From Bacteroidales bacterium (GTDB lineage Bacteria; Bacteroidota; Bacteroidia; Bacteroidales; UBA1402): 64,000 bases of DNA. The position numbers and the translations under genes were made by a program. The notes under the pieces were generated by a model, which worked only from the letters and a program-made list of their open reading frames with translations, made no database searches and was not told the origin of the DNA. The stretch lies in assembly GCA_017468435.1 (NCBI GenBank), contig JAFUIP010000011.1:62001-126000 (forward strand). Reading direction: 5' to 3'. Of the stretch, positions 46,013 through 53,352 are shown in pieces; position 1 is the first letter of the stretch; each line of letters opens with the position of its first letter.

Positions 46013-46888
46013 ATGAAAAAACTGACAATTCTTTTGGGCGTTTTGGCCCTTAGCTTTGCCAATGTGTGGGCGCAGGAAGAAGAAAAGAAAGCCTGGTCGC
46101 ACAATGGTCTGACCGGTATCAACTTCTCACAGTCTTCATTTACCAATTGGTCTGCCGGTGGTGAAAACTCGATGAGTGGTAATGTGTATTTCAATGCTTC
46201 GCTCAACTATGTGAAAGACCAAACTTCTTGGACCAACGATTTGGATGCCAATTTCGGTATGATGAACAGTGCTTCTGTGGGTGAATGGAGAAAGAATATC
46301 GACAATTTGCATTTGGCTTCAAAGTACGGACGTACCATTGCCGGAAAGTTCTACTATGCTGCTTTGCTGGATGTGAAGACGCAGTTTGCCAATGGTTATG
46401 ATTATGCTACGGAAAACAAGAAGAAAGTTTCGGCTTTCATGACGCCTGCATATCTGACGCTTTCTGTCGGTGTGGACTACAAGCCTAATGCTAATTTCAG
46501 CGCCTATTATTCTCCCGTATCAGGCAAGCTTACTTATGTAAACGATACTTTGTTCTCTACCGCTTATGGTTTGGAAGCCAACAAGAAACTCCGTTATGAG
46601 TTGGGTTCTACTTTCAAGGCCAATGTGGCTTATCAGTTCTTCCAAAACAAGATCACTTTGAAGAGCAACATCGACCTCTTTACCGCTTACAACGAAAGCT
46701 TCGGTAACATCGACGTGAACTGGGATGTATTGTTGGGTTTCAACTTCAGCAAGTTCCTTACCATGACCTTCCAGTCGACTCTGAAGTACGATGACGATAT
46801 CAAGTATATCGATCCCGAAGGTATTAAACATGGTGCCAGAATCCAGTTTAAAGAAGTACTGGGTGTCGGTTTGAGCTATAAGTTTTAA
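46013..46888 (+). CDS. DUF3078 outer-membrane-type protein
   Basis: A 291-aa protein with a signal peptide (MKKLTILLGVLALSFANVWAQ). The mature part has WSHNGLTGINFSQSSFTNWSAGGENSMSGN, the Bacteroidota DUF3078 hallmark. Many amphipathic beta strands follow, ending in an aromatic residue (VLGVGLSYKF), as expected of an outer-membrane beta-barrel. Function unknown. An upstream in-frame start lies before the promoter and was rejected. Confidence 0.85.
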   Translation: MKKLTILLGVLALSFANVWAQEEEKKAWSHNGLTGINFSQSSFTNWSAGGENSMSGNVYFNASLNYVKDQTSWTNDLDANFGMMNSASVGEWRKNIDNLHLASKYGRTIAGKFYYAALLDVKTQFANGYDYATENKKKVSAFMTPAYLTLSVGVDYKPNANFSAYYSPVSGKLTYVNDTLFSTAYGLEANKKLRYELGSTFKANVAYQFFQNKITLKSNIDLFTAYNESFGNIDVNWDVLLGFNFSKFLTMTFQSTLKYDDDIKYIDPEGIKHGARIQFKEVLGVGLSYKF

Positions 46889-46908
46889 GACAATAAGTTG
46901 ATAAGACG

Positions 46909-46942
46909 AGCGCAGCCCCGAAGTTTCCTTCGGGGCTGCGCT
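46909..46942 (+). terminator. Strong hairpin terminator of the DUF3078 gene
   Basis: A perfect 15-bp stem (AGCGCAGCCCCGAAG at 46909-46923, CTTCGGGGCTGCGCT at 46928-46942) with loop TTTC. It lies 20 nt after the stop. The following T-run is short (ATTTTC). Confidence 0.8.
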
Positions 46943-46998
46943 ATTTTCAGGATTGCCATTTGTTCAATTAAGCATCTCTTACTCAATTAAGCAGCTCT

Positions 46999-47544
46999 TT
47001 ACTCGGCTGCCTGTACAATTTCCATGCCCTTGAGCAAGGCTTGTTCGTTCACGGGAATAAGGTTGTGATGACGAGCGGGCAAGGTTTTATGCAAGCCCTT
47101 GAGCACACTTTCCAAAGCCACGATGTTCTTGATTTTCAAGTATCCACCCAAGAGAATCATATTGAAAGCCTTGGCGTTCTGCATTTCTGCGGCTGCGCTG
47201 ACAGCTTCTATGGTGTAAATGCTGATGTCTTTGCGCGTGGGTTTGTGACTGATGCCGTGAGGATCGTAAATAAGCGTTCCGCCCGGTTTTACCTTGCTTT
47301 CGAATTTATCCATCGACTGTTGGTTCAGAATGATGGCCGTGTCGAATACGTTCAGAATGGGAGAACTGATGCTGTTGTCGCTCACGATAACGGTAACATT
47401 GGCCGTACCGCCGCGCTGTTCCGGTCCGTAAGAGGGCATCCAGGTTACTTCCTTGTTTTCCATGAGGGCAGAGTAGGCCAGAATCTTTCCCATTGATAAA
47501 ACACCCTGACCGCCAAATCCGGCTATGATAATTTCTTCTTTCAT
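46999..47544 (-). CDS. korC: 2-oxoacid:ferredoxin oxidoreductase, gamma subunit
   Basis: A 181-aa protein from the ATG at 47544 (MKEEIIIAGFGGQGVLSMGKILAYSAL), the family's gamma-subunit start. It has VTWMPSYGPEQRGGTANVTVIVSD in the middle. It is part of the KorDABC complex oxidising (or reductively forming) 2-oxoglutarate; related complexes act on branched-chain 2-oxoacids, and the substrate cannot be settled from sequence by eye. It follows korB by one base and is the last gene of the operon. Confidence 0.9.
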   Translation of the reverse strand: MKEEIIIAGFGGQGVLSMGKILAYSALMENKEVTWMPSYGPEQRGGTANVTVIVSDNSISSPILNVFDTAIILNQQSMDKFESKVKPGGTLIYDPHGISHKPTRKDISIYTIEAVSAAAEMQNAKAFNMILLGGYLKIKNIVALESVLKGLHKTLPARHHNLIPVNEQALLKGMEIVQAAE

Positions 47545-47546
47545 GA

Positions 47547-48305
47547 TTATCTGTCTTTTAAATCGCCTAATTGATAGAAGGGGAACATGTTTTCTTCCAA
47601 CCATTTGTTGGCATTGTAGGGAGTCATTTTCCATCCGGAATTGCAAGATGCCACGATTTCTACCACGCTGGTACCTTTCTTGGCCATGGAGTTGTCGAAG
47701 GCTTTACGTATGGCCTTCTTTGTTTTGCGTACTGCGGCAGCCGAATGCACACTCTGACGGGTAACGTAGCAAGTGCCTTCCAATTCAGCCAAAATATTGG
47801 AAATCTTCATGGGGTAACCGTTCAGTTCTACATCGCGACCATAAGGGCAGGTAGAAGCCTTCATTCCCACCAATGTACTGGGTGACATCTGTCCGCCCGT
47901 CATGCCATAAATAGCATTGTTGACAAAGATGATGGCAATGTTTTCACCACGGTTGCAGGCATGCAAGGTTTCGCAGGCACCGATGGCAGACAAGTCACCA
48001 TCGCCTTGGTAAGTGAAAACCAACTTATTGGGATTCAGTCGCTTCATAGCAGTGGCAATGGCCGGAGCTCTTCCGTGAGCGGCTTCTGCAAAATCCACGT
48101 CTATGTATTTGTAGATGAAAACGGCACAACCTACGGGCGATACGCCAATACAATCGTGTTCCATTCCCATTTCTTCGATGACTTCTGCAATCATACGATG
48201 CACCGTGCCATGATTACAACCCGGGCAATAGTGCATAACATTGTCTTTCAAGAGTTTTGATTTCTCGTAGACTAAATTTTCGGGAGCAATGATATTTTCG
48301 TTCAT
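47547..48305 (-). CDS. korB: 2-oxoacid:ferredoxin oxidoreductase, beta subunit (thiamine-diphosphate binding)
   Basis: A 252-aa protein. It has MHYCPGCNHGTVHRMIAEVIEEMG and the thiamine-diphosphate motif TYQGDGDLSAIGACETLHACNRGENIAIIFVNNAIYGMTGGQMSPST (GDGD...NN). It binds ThDP and catalyses decarboxylation of the 2-oxoacid to a CoA thioester with KorA. It starts 2 nt after the stop of the small membrane protein gene. Confidence 0.92.
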   Translation of the reverse strand: MNENIIAPENLVYEKSKLLKDNVMHYCPGCNHGTVHRMIAEVIEEMGMEHDCIGVSPVGCAVFIYKYIDVDFAEAAHGRAPAIATAMKRLNPNKLVFTYQGDGDLSAIGACETLHACNRGENIAIIFVNNAIYGMTGGQMSPSTLVGMKASTCPYGRDVELNGYPMKISNILAELEGTCYVTRQSVHSAAAVRKTKKAIRKAFDNSMAKKGTSVVEIVASCNSGWKMTPYNANKWLEENMFPFYQLGDLKDR

Positions 48306-48307
48306 GA

Positions 48308-48481
48308 TTATTTTCTTTTGTGGGCAAAGCGTAAGATCAATTCAATAACCTTAGCGACAACACCAACGACAAGCAAAATGGCTGAAAGTTTGTATGAAGC
48401 TGAAAAATAGCAAACTACGGCTATAATCAGCAACAACAGACTTACAATGGATAAGGTGGCTTTAATTTCGTTGTATCCCAT
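48308..48481 (-). CDS. Small two-span membrane protein within the kor operon
   Basis: A 57-aa ORF, read directly from the minus strand: MGYNEIKATLSIVSLLLLII, then AVVCYFSASYKLSAILLVVG and VVAKVIELILRFAHKRK. Two hydrophobic spans (about 9-26 and 33-50) frame a short loop, and the C-terminus is positively charged. It fits exactly between korA (2 nt upstream) and korB (2 nt downstream) with no other use for this gap. Function unknown; it may anchor or accompany the Kor complex at the membrane. Confidence 0.8.
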   Translation of the reverse strand: MGYNEIKATLSIVSLLLLIIAVVCYFSASYKLSAILLVVGVVAKVIELILRFAHKRK

Positions 48482-48483
48482 GA

Positions 48484-49557
48484 TTATAGTTGTTTTTTAA
48501 GTGCTTCGACAATTTCTTCGGGAGAAGGCACCATACCGCCCATACGGCCGAAATGTTCTACAGGCACTTGTCCGTTCACAGCCAAGCGAACATCCTGAAT
48601 CATCTGTCCGGCATTCAATTCGGCGCAAAGCATGGATTTTACCTGTCGGGCATATTTTTGAATGGTTTGTGTAGGGAAGGGCCAAAGCGTGATGGGACGC
48701 AGCAGACCGGCTTTAATACCTTCTTGGCGCAACAATTCCACCGATTTCTGACAAACGCGAGCAGCGCTACCGAAGGCAACAATCAGGTATTCAGCATCTT
48801 CGCACATAAATTCCTGGTAACGGGCTTCGGTGGCTTCTACCAAACGATATCTTTCTTGGCGACGAACATTATGTTCTTCCATCAAGGCAGGATCCAATTC
48901 CAAAGAGCTGATAATGTTTTGCTTACGAGAAGACGGCTTGCCGGTGAGCGCCCAAGGACTGTTCTTGGCAATTTCTTCGTCGGTGAATCGAGGCTTGAAA
49001 GGTGGCAAAACCACAGGTTCCATCATCTGACCGATAACGCCATCCGACAGAATCATGGCCGGAATGCGGTACTTGAAAGACAATTCAAAAGCAAGATCCA
49101 CAAAATCAGCCATTTCTTGCACAGAATAAGGTGCAAGCACCAAAAGATGATAATCGCCATGACCACCGCCTTTGGTCGCTTGGAAATAGTCAGACTGACT
49201 GGGTTGGATGGTGCCCAGACCGGGACCGCCTCTCTGCACATTGACGATAAGACCGGGAAGGTCGGCACCGCACATGAACGAAATGCCTTCCTGCATCAGG
49301 CTGACACCCGGACTCGACGAAGACGTCATGGACTTCTTTCCGCAAGAGGCTCCGCCATATACCATATTGATAGAGGCAACTTCGCTCTCGGCTTGAAGAC
49401 AAACCATACCGGTTGTTTCCCAAGGCTTTTCTGCCATCAGTGTTTCCATAATTTCCGATTGCGGCGTAATGGGATATCCGAAGTAACCATCACAACCACA
49501 ACGGATTGCTGCATGAGCAAGGGCTTCATTGCCCTTCATTAAACGAACTTCTTCCAT
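48484..49557 (-). CDS. korA: 2-oxoacid:ferredoxin oxidoreductase, alpha subunit
   Basis: A 357-aa protein from the ATG at 49557 (MEEVRLMKGNEALAHAAIRCG). It has the pyrimidine-binding domain GCDGYFGYPITPQSEIMETL and SSPGVSLMQEGISFMCGADLPGLIVNVQRGGPGLG, and the C-terminal transketolase-like domain ending with GLLRPITLWPFPTQTIQ. Homologues in this group are named either KorA or VorB. It heads the catalytic pair with KorB; an upstream in-frame start overlapping korD was rejected. Confidence 0.9.
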   Translation of the reverse strand: MEEVRLMKGNEALAHAAIRCGCDGYFGYPITPQSEIMETLMAEKPWETTGMVCLQAESEVASINMVYGGASCGKKSMTSSSSPGVSLMQEGISFMCGADLPGLIVNVQRGGPGLGTIQPSQSDYFQATKGGGHGDYHLLVLAPYSVQEMADFVDLAFELSFKYRIPAMILSDGVIGQMMEPVVLPPFKPRFTDEEIAKNSPWALTGKPSSRKQNIISSLELDPALMEEHNVRRQERYRLVEATEARYQEFMCEDAEYLIVAFGSAARVCQKSVELLRQEGIKAGLLRPITLWPFPTQTIQKYARQVKSMLCAELNAGQMIQDVRLAVNGQVPVEHFGRMGGMVPSPEEIVEALKKQL

Positions 49558-49562
49558 TGTTA

Positions 49563-49787
49563 CTACAATTTTACTTTGTACACCTTGATACATCCGTCGG
49601 GGCAGATGTAGGCACAACTGGCGCAACCGATACAAGCATCAGGCTGCTTCATGTAGGCATAGGCGTAACCTTTTTCGTTGACGTTTTGAGAAAGCGCTAA
49701 CACATCGGAGGGACAAGCATGCACGCAGAGTTCGCAACCCTTACAATGCTTTACGTCCACTTCGACCGCTCCTTTAATTTTTGCCAT
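49563..49787 (-). CDS. korD: 2-oxoacid:ferredoxin oxidoreductase, ferredoxin-like delta subunit
   Basis: A 74-aa protein with two 4Fe-4S motifs: VDVKHCKGCELCVHACPSDV and DACIGCASCAYICPDGC. It carries electrons from the Kor catalytic core to ferredoxin. It is the first gene of the kor run and lies 5 nt before korA, behind a clean minus-strand -7 element. Confidence 0.93.
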   Translation of the reverse strand: MAKIKGAVEVDVKHCKGCELCVHACPSDVLALSQNVNEKGYAYAYMKQPDACIGCASCAYICPDGCIKVYKVKL

Positions 49788-49834
49788 AGTTATAGATTGA
49801 TAACGTTGTGTTTTTTAGCTTAAAAATTCAGGCT

Positions 49835-49843
49835 GCAAAAGTA
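49835..49843 (-). promoter_or_regulatory. -7 promoter element of the kor operon
   Basis: The minus strand reads TACTTTTGC, an exact TAnnTTTGC match 48 nt ahead of the korD start, in the gap after ispE. Confidence 0.6.
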
Positions 49844-49880
49844 GTTATAAATTCTGTATAAGGAATGTATATTTATGGTT

Positions 49881-50693
49881 TCATTGCAAAAAATCAGCCC
49901 AATAGAAATATTTTTCGAAAAGTCCTTGTAAATGAACCTCTTGCGCGAAAATGCCAAATACAGATGAACCGCTTCCCGACATGGAGGCATACACAGCGCC
50001 TTGTGCATATAATTCCTCTTTAATCTGCTTAATCTCAGGATGTTTTTCAAAAACACCCTTTTCAAATCCATTAAAAATATGCTCTTTCCATGTTTCAATG
50101 GGTTGTTGTATAAGTTGCAACAAGGAGGCTGCCGGTTTTTCGGGACGGACGCCGGCATAGGCTTCGGCCGTGGAAATGTGAATGTCGGGTTTGACAAGAA
50201 CAATATAATATCCTTTTAATGAAAGATTTATATCTGTGAATTCATCTCCTTTCCCTTCGGCAAAAACGGCTTGATTGCGCAAAAAGAAACGACAATCCGC
50301 ACCCAAAGAGCTTGCATATTCTTCCAGTTTTTCCATAGGAATATTCAAATGCTGCGCATCATTGATAAGTTTAAGGGCGAAGGCTGCATCGGCTGAACCT
50401 CCACCCAAACCAGCGCCGCAAGGAATGTTCTTGTGCAGGTGCAAAGCGCAGGGTTTCAGCTGTGGATGATGTTGTGCCAGAAGTCGGTATGCTTTGGCCA
50501 CGATGTTGTCTTCGTTTTTGCCATCGAGCGAAATGCCGCTCAGATTCAGTTGAAATTCATCGGCAGGAACACATTCCAAAACATCCTGACAGGCAATAGG
50601 ATAGAATACTGTTTCTATATTATGATAACCATCCGGGCGTTTGGCGACAATGTCGAGCCCGAGGTTAATTTTGGCATTTGGAAAGCAAATCAT
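49881..50693 (-). CDS. ispE: 4-diphosphocytidyl-2-C-methyl-D-erythritol kinase
   Basis: A 270-aa GHMP kinase. It starts MICFPNAKINLGLDIVAKRPDGYHNIETVFYP and has the ATP loop PCGAGLGGGSADAAFALKLIN. The Lys and Asp of PNAKINLGL and SLGADCRFF form the active site. A C-terminal stretch SGSGSSVFGIF matches GHMP motif 3. It is a step of the MEP isoprenoid route. It diverges from dnaB. Confidence 0.95.
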   Translation of the reverse strand: MICFPNAKINLGLDIVAKRPDGYHNIETVFYPIACQDVLECVPADEFQLNLSGISLDGKNEDNIVAKAYRLLAQHHPQLKPCALHLHKNIPCGAGLGGGSADAAFALKLINDAQHLNIPMEKLEEYASSLGADCRFFLRNQAVFAEGKGDEFTDINLSLKGYYIVLVKPDIHISTAEAYAGVRPEKPAASLLQLIQQPIETWKEHIFNGFEKGVFEKHPEIKQIKEELYAQGAVYASMSGSGSSVFGIFAQEVHLQGLFEKYFYWADFLQ

Positions 50694-50724
50694 TGTCTTA
50701 TAAATGTAATTGAAAGATAATGAT

Positions 50725-50733
50725 GCAAAGATA
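50725..50733 (-). promoter_or_regulatory. -7 promoter element of ispE
   Basis: The minus strand reads TATCTTTGC, matching TAnnTTTGC, 32 nt ahead of the ispE start. Confidence 0.6.
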
Positions 50734-50797
50734 AAAGATGTTGATAACTTGTTGATAAGTATTTTGGAAAATATTTTTTTGCTCGGGGGAATCGCGC

Positions 50798-50806
50798 TAC
50801 TTTTGC
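50798..50806 (+). promoter_or_regulatory. -7 promoter element of dnaB
   Basis: TACTTTTGC matches TAnnTTTGC, 19 nt ahead of the dnaB ATG. A TTTG lies only 16 nt upstream of it, so the -33 box is doubtful. Confidence 0.6.
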
Positions 50807-50824
50807 ATAAAAGAAGAGACGATT

Positions 50825-52345
50825 ATGGACAATGTAAAAGTGGTATACAAGAAAACGCCTGTAAAACAAGAAGATATCAGTCGTCTTCAACCGCAGGCCC
50901 GCGAATTGGAAGAAGCTGTATTGGGTGCTTTGATGTTAGAAAAAGATGCCTTTTCCAAGGTGTCTGAAATTCTTAAGCCGGAGCATTTCTACGAAAAATC
51001 GCATCAAATTATTTTCGAGGCCATTCAGAATCTTTCCATCAAACAGGAGCCGGTGGACATCCTAACGGTGCAGGATGCCTTGCGTCGTGCCGACAAACTG
51101 GACGAAGTGGGTGGGGCCGTATATCTGATTAAACTGGCTGATAATGTGGTCTCTACAGCGCATCTTGAATACCACTCGCGCATTGTGGCACAGAAGTACC
51201 TGGCACGCGAACTGATTCGCTATTCCATGGATATTCAATCTAAGGCCTTTGATGAAACCACTGATGTAAAGGATCTTATGCAGGAAGCTGAATCCGGTTT
51301 GTTCGAATTGTCTCAACAGTCGCTCAAGAAGGATGTGGTGCAGATCAATCCCATTATCGACGAGGCTTTGAGCCGTATCCGTGCTGCTTCGCAGCGTACT
51401 GACGGCTTGAGCGGTTTGCCCACTGGATTTGCCGAATTGGACAAGATGACTTCCGGTTGGCAGAAATCCGATTTGATTATTCTCGCGGCCCGTCCGGCTA
51501 TGGGTAAGACGGCTTTTGTACTGTCAATGGCTAAAAACATGGCGGTGGATCATGGTATCGCAGTGGGTGTTTTCTCGCTTGAAATGTCTAATGTTCAGTT
51601 GGTTAATCGTCTTATTGTGAATACTTGTTCGCTGCAGGGCGAGAAGATTAAAAACGGTAGATTGAGCCCGGAGGAATGGCAGTTGCTCGACCAGCAATTG
51701 AAGGAACTTTATGATGCACCCATTTTCATTGACGATACGCCCAGTCTTTCGGTCTTCGAATTTTCGACCAAGGCACGCCGCTTGGTAAAAGAGCATGACG
51801 TAAAGATTCTGATGATAGACTACTTGCAGTTGATGAATGCCAGCGGCGGTAAATTCGGTAACCGTGAACAGGAAGTAAGTACGGTGTCACGAGCGCTGAA
51901 AGCATTGGCCAAAGAGCTTGATATTCCGATTATTGCGCTTTCTCAGGTGAACCGTGCATCGGCCAATCGTACCGGAAACACCAATTCGCCCAACAGCGCC
52001 AGCGATGCCAAGCGTCCGCAGCTTTCCGACTTGCGTGAATCGGGTGCCATTGAGCAAGATGCTGATATTGTGTGCTTTATCCATCGTCCTGAGTATTACA
52101 AGATTCTCGAGGATGGAGAAGGCAATTCATTGGTGGGCAAGGCTGAACTTATTATTGCCAAGCATCGTAATGGTTCGACAGGTGATATCCGTCTTTGTTT
52201 CGATAAAGAATTTGCCCGCTTCCGTGACGACGACAACCAGATGAGTTATTCCTTGCCGCAGATGCAAGCTCCTTATTCAGAAGGAGAAGCAGCGGTTTAT
52301 GCTTCAAAAATCAACGAGCAGATTCCAGATACGAATCCTTTCTAA
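50825..52345 (+). CDS. dnaB: Replicative DNA helicase DnaB
   Basis: A 506-aa helicase. The N-terminal DnaB domain (RLQPQARELEEAVLGALMLEKDAFSKV) is followed by a linker and the RecA-like core. The core has Walker A IILAARPAMGKTAFVLSMA, VGVFSLEMSNVQLVNRLI, Walker B ILMIDYLQLMNA, and ALSQVNR with the arginine-finger stretch LSDLRESGAIEQDADIVCFIHR. It unwinds DNA at the replication fork. It is convergent with DUF454. Confidence 0.97.
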   Translation: MDNVKVVYKKTPVKQEDISRLQPQARELEEAVLGALMLEKDAFSKVSEILKPEHFYEKSHQIIFEAIQNLSIKQEPVDILTVQDALRRADKLDEVGGAVYLIKLADNVVSTAHLEYHSRIVAQKYLARELIRYSMDIQSKAFDETTDVKDLMQEAESGLFELSQQSLKKDVVQINPIIDEALSRIRAASQRTDGLSGLPTGFAELDKMTSGWQKSDLIILAARPAMGKTAFVLSMAKNMAVDHGIAVGVFSLEMSNVQLVNRLIVNTCSLQGEKIKNGRLSPEEWQLLDQQLKELYDAPIFIDDTPSLSVFEFSTKARRLVKEHDVKILMIDYLQLMNASGGKFGNREQEVSTVSRALKALAKELDIPIIALSQVNRASANRTGNTNSPNSASDAKRPQLSDLRESGAIEQDADIVCFIHRPEYYKILEDGEGNSLVGKAELIIAKHRNGSTGDIRLCFDKEFARFRDDDNQMSYSLPQMQAPYSEGEAAVYASKINEQIPDTNPF

Positions 52346-52356
52346 AACTTGTAGGG

Positions 52357-52710
52357 CTATTCGGATTTGTAGGATGAAATGTGTAGACTCACGGCCAAGG
52401 CTATGCCCAAAAGCAATAGTCGCAACCACCATAGGTCTATGAGTATCGCGCTAATGAGGATGGTGCACCAAAGCATGGATATAGCGGTGATTTTCACCCT
52501 TTTGGGGATAATTTTCTTTTCTTGGAAATTGCGGATGTAAGGGCCGAATTTGGGATGATTCAGCAGCCAAGTATGCCATCTGTCGGAACTTTTTGAAAAC
52601 AAAAAAGCGGCCAACAAGAGCAGGGGCGTTGTTGGCAGAATAGGGAGAAATATACCGGCGATGGCCAATCCGAGTGAAATGAATCCGCAGCTTAGCAGTA
52701 AGATCCTCAT
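52357..52710 (-). CDS. DUF454 (YbaN-like) membrane protein
   Basis: A 117-aa protein from the ATG at 52710 ([42 protein letters not shown]). It has the DUF454 signature GIFLPILPTTPLLLLAAFLF and HPKFGPYIRNFQEKK. Four spans seem likely. Function unknown. Its start codon overlaps the stop of the upstream winged-helix gene by one base (TAATG). Confidence 0.88.
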   Translation of the reverse strand: MRILLLSCGFISLGLAIAGIFLPILPTTPLLLLAAFLFSKSSDRWHTWLLNHPKFGPYIRNFQEKKIIPKRVKITAISMLWCTILISAILIDLWWLRLLLLGIALAVSLHISSYKSE

Positions 52711-52889
52711 TACTTGGCGGCTGTCCAGAAGCAACGTTTCGGGCTGACAATGGCGCCTTCTTTCTTGAGTTCGGCCATAGCCTTATCTACTTCCTTACGG
52801 TCCAGACCGCTGATTTCTGCAACTTTACCGGCATTGAGTGCCTCGTTTGTTTGCTTGAAAACTTCAAGTACTTGTTCTTTGATGGTCAT
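52710..52889 (-). CDS. Small winged-helix-like DNA-binding protein
   Basis: A 59-aa ORF read directly from the minus strand: [20 protein letters not shown], then [20 protein letters not shown] and [19 protein letters not shown]. The middle (about 20-45) reads as a helix-turn-helix ([22 protein letters not shown]) followed by a beta-wing ([10 protein letters not shown]), as in small ArsR/MarR-type fragments and the short regulators common in Bacteroidales. It is translationally coupled to DUF454. Tandem 17-bp repeats lie just upstream. Targets are unknown. Confidence 0.8.
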   Translation of the reverse strand: MTIKEQVLEVFKQTNEALNAGKVAEISGLDRKEVDKAMAELKKEGAIVSPKRCFWTAAK

Positions 52890-52901
52890 TTTGTATAATT
52901 T

Positions 52902-52936
52902 TTAAAACTGAGACAAAGATTAAAACTGAGACAAAG
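52902..52936. repeat. Tandem 17-bp direct repeats upstream of the winged-helix gene
   Basis: TTAAAACTGAGACAAAG at 52902-52918 and again at 52920-52936, with an 18-bp period. They lie 13 nt ahead of the start of the winged-helix gene on the minus strand. They could be operator half-sites for autoregulation, or a recent promoter duplication. Confidence 0.7.
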
Positions 52937-53041
52937 TTCGTGATATTTTCTCAATTTTCAATAGGACAAGGCTTTTCGCGGCTTATTTTGGGTGATTTTT
53001 TTGTGATGTTTGAAATTTTTCAAAAAAAGTTTCCTGAATAC

Positions 53042-53073
53042 TTGCACAATTAAAACAAGAGCATTACTTTTGC
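53042..53073 (+). promoter_or_regulatory. Promoter of tRNA-Arg
   Basis: TTG at 53042-53044, a 20-nt spacer, then TACTTTTGC at 53065-53073. This is a full Bacteroidota promoter 16 nt ahead of the tRNA. Confidence 0.7.
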
Positions 53074-53088
53074 ACCCGAATTCAGAAC

Positions 53089-53162
53089 GGCTCCGTAGCT
53101 TAATTGAATAGAGCATCTGACTACGGATCAGAAGGTTACAGGTTTGAATCCTGTCGGAGTCA
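53089..53162 (+). tRNA. tRNA-Arg (anticodon ACG)
   Basis: A 74-nt cloverleaf. The acceptor stem is GGCTCCG / CGGAGTC with a G-U pair, followed by a D-arm (AGCTTAATTGAATAGAGC). The anticodon stem TCTGA/TCAGA encloses loop CTACGGA (anticodon ACG at 53123-53125). The T-arm is ACAGGTTTGAATCCTGT. The 3' CCA is not encoded. ACG is normally read after A34 is edited to inosine. Confidence 0.96.
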
Positions 53163-53171
53163 CATTCAAGA

Positions 53172-53205
53172 GAAATCACTGGTTTTCAGTGGTTTCTTTT
53201 TTTTT
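53172..53205 (+). terminator. Terminator of the tRNA-Arg gene
   Basis: Stem GAAATCACTG, loop GTTTT, CAGTGGTTTC (one G-T pair), followed by eight or more Ts. It lies 10 nt after the tRNA. Confidence 0.9.
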
Positions 53206-53266
53206 GTTATATGCTTCGGAATCTTCCTGCATTTTTTAGGTGACTATAGCGTTACAATACATAGAA

Positions 53267-53307
53267 AATCCCCTCAAAGACCAATGAAAAGGTTTCTGAG
53301 GGGATTT
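53267..53307 (-). terminator. Terminator downstream of htpG
   Basis: AAATCCCCTCA and TGAGGGGATTT arms (53267-53277, 53297-53307) enclose an inner AAGACC/GGTTTC pairing. On the minus strand a T-rich tract follows. It lies 45 nt past the htpG stop. Confidence 0.75.
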
Positions 53308-53352
53308 ATATTGCTCGTAATGCAATTGATTGCGCAACGCAAAGATTTGTGC

